Source of the DNA: an uncultured Clostridia bacterium
Lineage (GTDB): Bacteria; Bacillota_A; Clostridia; Christensenellales; UBA1242
Direction of reading: 5' to 3'
Length of the DNA stretch: 6,817 bases
Assembly (NCBI GenBank): GCA_947629895.1
Contig: CANRFP010000060.1
Location: forward strand, 1-6,817
The notes below the pieces were generated by a model, which searched no databases, had not been told where the DNA came from, and saw only the letters and a list, made by a program, of their open reading frames with translations. A program made the translations under genes and the position numbers. Below, piece after piece: positions 6,349 to 6,817 of the stretch (positions are counted from its first letter, which is position 1; each line of letters starts with the position of its first letter).

Positions 6349-6421
6349 TTTGAGAGCATTAGACGACACCTTGTCTTATTAACGAGAGCGTGCTGATGCA
6401 CGCTGACAAGGTCTCGTTTTT
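6349..6421 (+). ncRNA. Candidate structured small RNA or leader with pseudoknot and U-run
   Basis: Three perfect helices are packed without gaps. Helix A is ACCTTGTC (6368-6375) with GACAAGGT (6405-6412). Helix B is ACGAG (6382-6386) with CTCGT (6413-6417). Helix C is AGCGTGC (6387-6393) with GCACGCT (6398-6404) around TGAT. A and B cross, so the RNA either forms an H-type pseudoknot with hairpin C inside or switches between A and B. B ends directly in a T-run (6417-6421), so it can act as a terminator. The T-run and the upstream promoter favour the plus strand. I match it to no known riboswitch, ribozyme or antitoxin RNA. No gene is visible downstream on this strand, so a free small RNA is more likely than a leader, unless the target lies right of the window. 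Confidence 0.5.
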
Positions 6422-6459
6422 CAAACAACCAAACAACTTGCCCACTGCAAAAGAATGGG

Positions 6460-6503
6460 CTAAAAAGTGGGACTTGGGTAAACCCCGTTGTCCCACTTTT
6501 TAG
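6460..6503. terminator. 14-bp perfect inverted repeat, bidirectional terminator-like hairpin
   Basis: CTAAAAAGTGGGAC (6460-6473) and its exact complement (6490-6503) form a 14-bp stem: a GC core flanked by A5/T5, so either RNA strand shows GC hairpin plus U-run. The 16-base loop can pair further (GGG 6476-6478 with CCC 6483-6485). It lies about 25 bases beyond the CCA end of the tRNA remnant, where the terminator of the original tRNA gene would be expected, and also downstream of the candidate plus-strand RNA. A small hairpin GCCCA/TGGGC (6440-6444 with 6456-6460) abuts it. Confidence 0.6.
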
Positions 6504-6506
6504 AAC

Positions 6507-6533
6507 GGGTTCAATTTAGTTTTGTTATGGTGC
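6507..6533 (-). repeat. 27-bp inverted repeat, right copy
   Basis: The minus strand here reads as the 5106-5132 plus-strand sequence except for A in place of G at one position. It begins inside the tRNA acceptor end (GCACCA) and extends into the tRNA-downstream DNA, which ties the repeat family to the end of the tRNA gene. Confidence 0.88.
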
Positions 6534-6571
6534 TCCCAGAAGGACTCGAACCCTCCTCAACGGTTCCGAAG
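6528..6571 (-). pseudogene. 3' half of tRNA-Arg (anticodon TCG), probable attachment-site scar
   Basis: Read on the minus strand, the 3' half of a tRNA is complete: anticodon loop CTTCGGA (6571-6565, anticodon TCG), stem 3' arm ACCGT, variable loop TGAG, T arm GAGGG-TTCGAGT-CCTTC with full pairing, acceptor 3' strand TGGGAGC, discriminator A and CCA (6530-6528). The matching 5' parts (ACGGT before the loop, a D arm, GCTCCCA at the 5' end) are absent; the bases before the loop are GGGATTA. Such remnants are left at the far end of elements that integrate into a tRNA gene, with crossover in the anticodon loop. It is not a working tRNA gene. Identity as Arg rests on the anticodon and loop alone. 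Confidence 0.8.
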
Positions 6572-6575
6572 TAAT

Positions 6576-6676
6576 CCCTTTAAAATGGTATTTTTGCCCA
6601 TTTTGGCACCAAATTTTATCATTTAATATCGTTTTATAAAGTGCCGAATTGCCCTATTTTAAAGGGGTTTAGGCAC
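6576..6676. repeat. Nested inverted repeats next to the tRNA remnant
   Basis: CCCTTTAAAAT (6576-6586) is the exact complement of ATTTTAAAGGG (6656-6666), 69 bases apart. Inside and beyond them GGCAC (6605-6609), GTGCC (6641-6645) and GGCAC again (6672-6676) give two competing pairings. The outer form, AAAGTGCC (6638-6645) with GGCACTTT (6672-6679), is followed by TTCTTTT-like sequence and could be a plus-strand terminator. The alternating order suggests either a switching RNA or paired protein sites at an element end. Confidence 0.6.
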
Positions 6677-6740
6677 TTTTCTTTTAACATAAATTATTAT
6701 ACAATATTTTACGATAAAAACATAACACAAAATGGCACAT

Positions 6741-6769
6741 TTGCAAAAATCTTGCAAATTTACTGCAAA
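6741..6769 (+). repeat. Three TTGCAAA-type boxes at exact 11-bp spacing
   Basis: TTGCAAA at 6741 and 6752 and CTGCAAA at 6763 lie on one face of the helix. Phased short direct repeats near a tRNA attachment scar resemble arm-type integrase or excisionase sites, or iterons. With only three copies, AT-rich chance similarity is possible. Confidence 0.5.
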
Positions 6770-6817
6770 AATTCGTGAAAACAGCAATAAAAAGCAAACA
6801 ACAAGGCGGTAGTTATT

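Larger units (their letters stand above)
6572..6817. other. Gene-free right end, possible terminal region of an integrated element
   Basis: No ORF with a ribosome site is visible. The stretch is AT-rich and holds nested inverted repeats (6576-6676), a minus-strand TATAAT (6701-6696) without a good -35, and three phased TTGCAAA-like boxes (6741-6769). By the geometry of the tRNA half this side should be the element. An integrase gene, if there is one, is outside the window. Confidence 0.4.

Noticed and set aside
6360..6540. CRISPR array or retron, considered because of the hairpin density
   Set aside because: No regularly spaced direct repeats and no reverse transcriptase or Cas gene in the window.
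6732..6812. 26-codon plus-strand ORF
   Set aside because: No ribosome site, and it overlaps the phased repeat boxes.
6659..6817. Minus-strand frame open from the window edge to TAA at 6661-6659, possibly the end of a gene
   Set aside because: The translation is a composition-driven run of Val/Phe/Ile/Cys with no domain pattern, and it crosses a promoter-like element and the inverted repeats. Extension of the contig could reopen this.

Overview
AT-rich window with strong GGAGG-type ribosome sites, short extended -10 promoters, the standard code (TGA acts as stop) and a tRNA remnant with an encoded CCA end. Together with the proteins this suggests a low-GC Bacillota, probably an uncultured Clostridia-type gut bacterium. 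This is an inference from style and protein families, not a species call.

Layout, left to right. (1) Positions 1-328, minus: N-terminal piece of a two-helix membrane protein that runs off the window, possibly a VirD4-like coupling protein. (2) Positions 329-496: divergent promoter region. (3) Positions 497-1798, plus: rmuC, with one membrane anchor, a long coiled coil and the RmuC nuclease-like domain. (4) A bidirectional terminator at 1798-1828 separates rmuC from a minus-strand pair: purA (2994-4280) followed 29 bases later by an MGDG-synthase/UgtP-type glycosyltransferase (1831-2964). (5) A 192-base A-rich leader upstream of purA holds two chained mini-ORFs of doubtful reality. (6) Positions 4485-5066, minus: an unrecognised 193-residue protein with an internal 24-base tandem duplication at its 3' end. 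(7) Positions 5155-6258, minus: a two-gene operon of a short-chain dehydrogenase and a nucleoside 2-deoxyribosyltransferase/DNPH1-like protein, with an extended -10 promoter in front and a hairpin terminator behind.

The right end (6314-6817) has no convincing gene but is dense in structure. A plus-strand promoter leads into a roughly 70-base candidate RNA whose three helices abut with no spare bases and can form a pseudoknot ending in a U-run. Next come a 14-bp terminator-like hairpin and then, on the minus strand, the 3' half of a tRNA-Arg (anticodon TCG), from anticodon loop to CCA, with no 5' half. The tRNA half looks like the distal attachment-site scar of an element integrated into a tRNA gene. 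By the usual geometry the element lies to the right (above 6571) and the tRNA-downstream flank to the left. Beyond the scar are nested inverted repeats and three TTGCAAA boxes spaced exactly 11 bp apart, which could be recombinase arm sites.

A 27-base sequence starting at the tRNA CCA end (6507-6533) recurs in inverted orientation at 5106-5132 with one mismatch, so the dehydrogenase/DNPH1-like operon is bracketed by inverted repeats. The strongest leads are the tRNA scar, the pseudoknot-capable RNA and this inverted-repeat-bounded cassette. None can be proved from the window alone.
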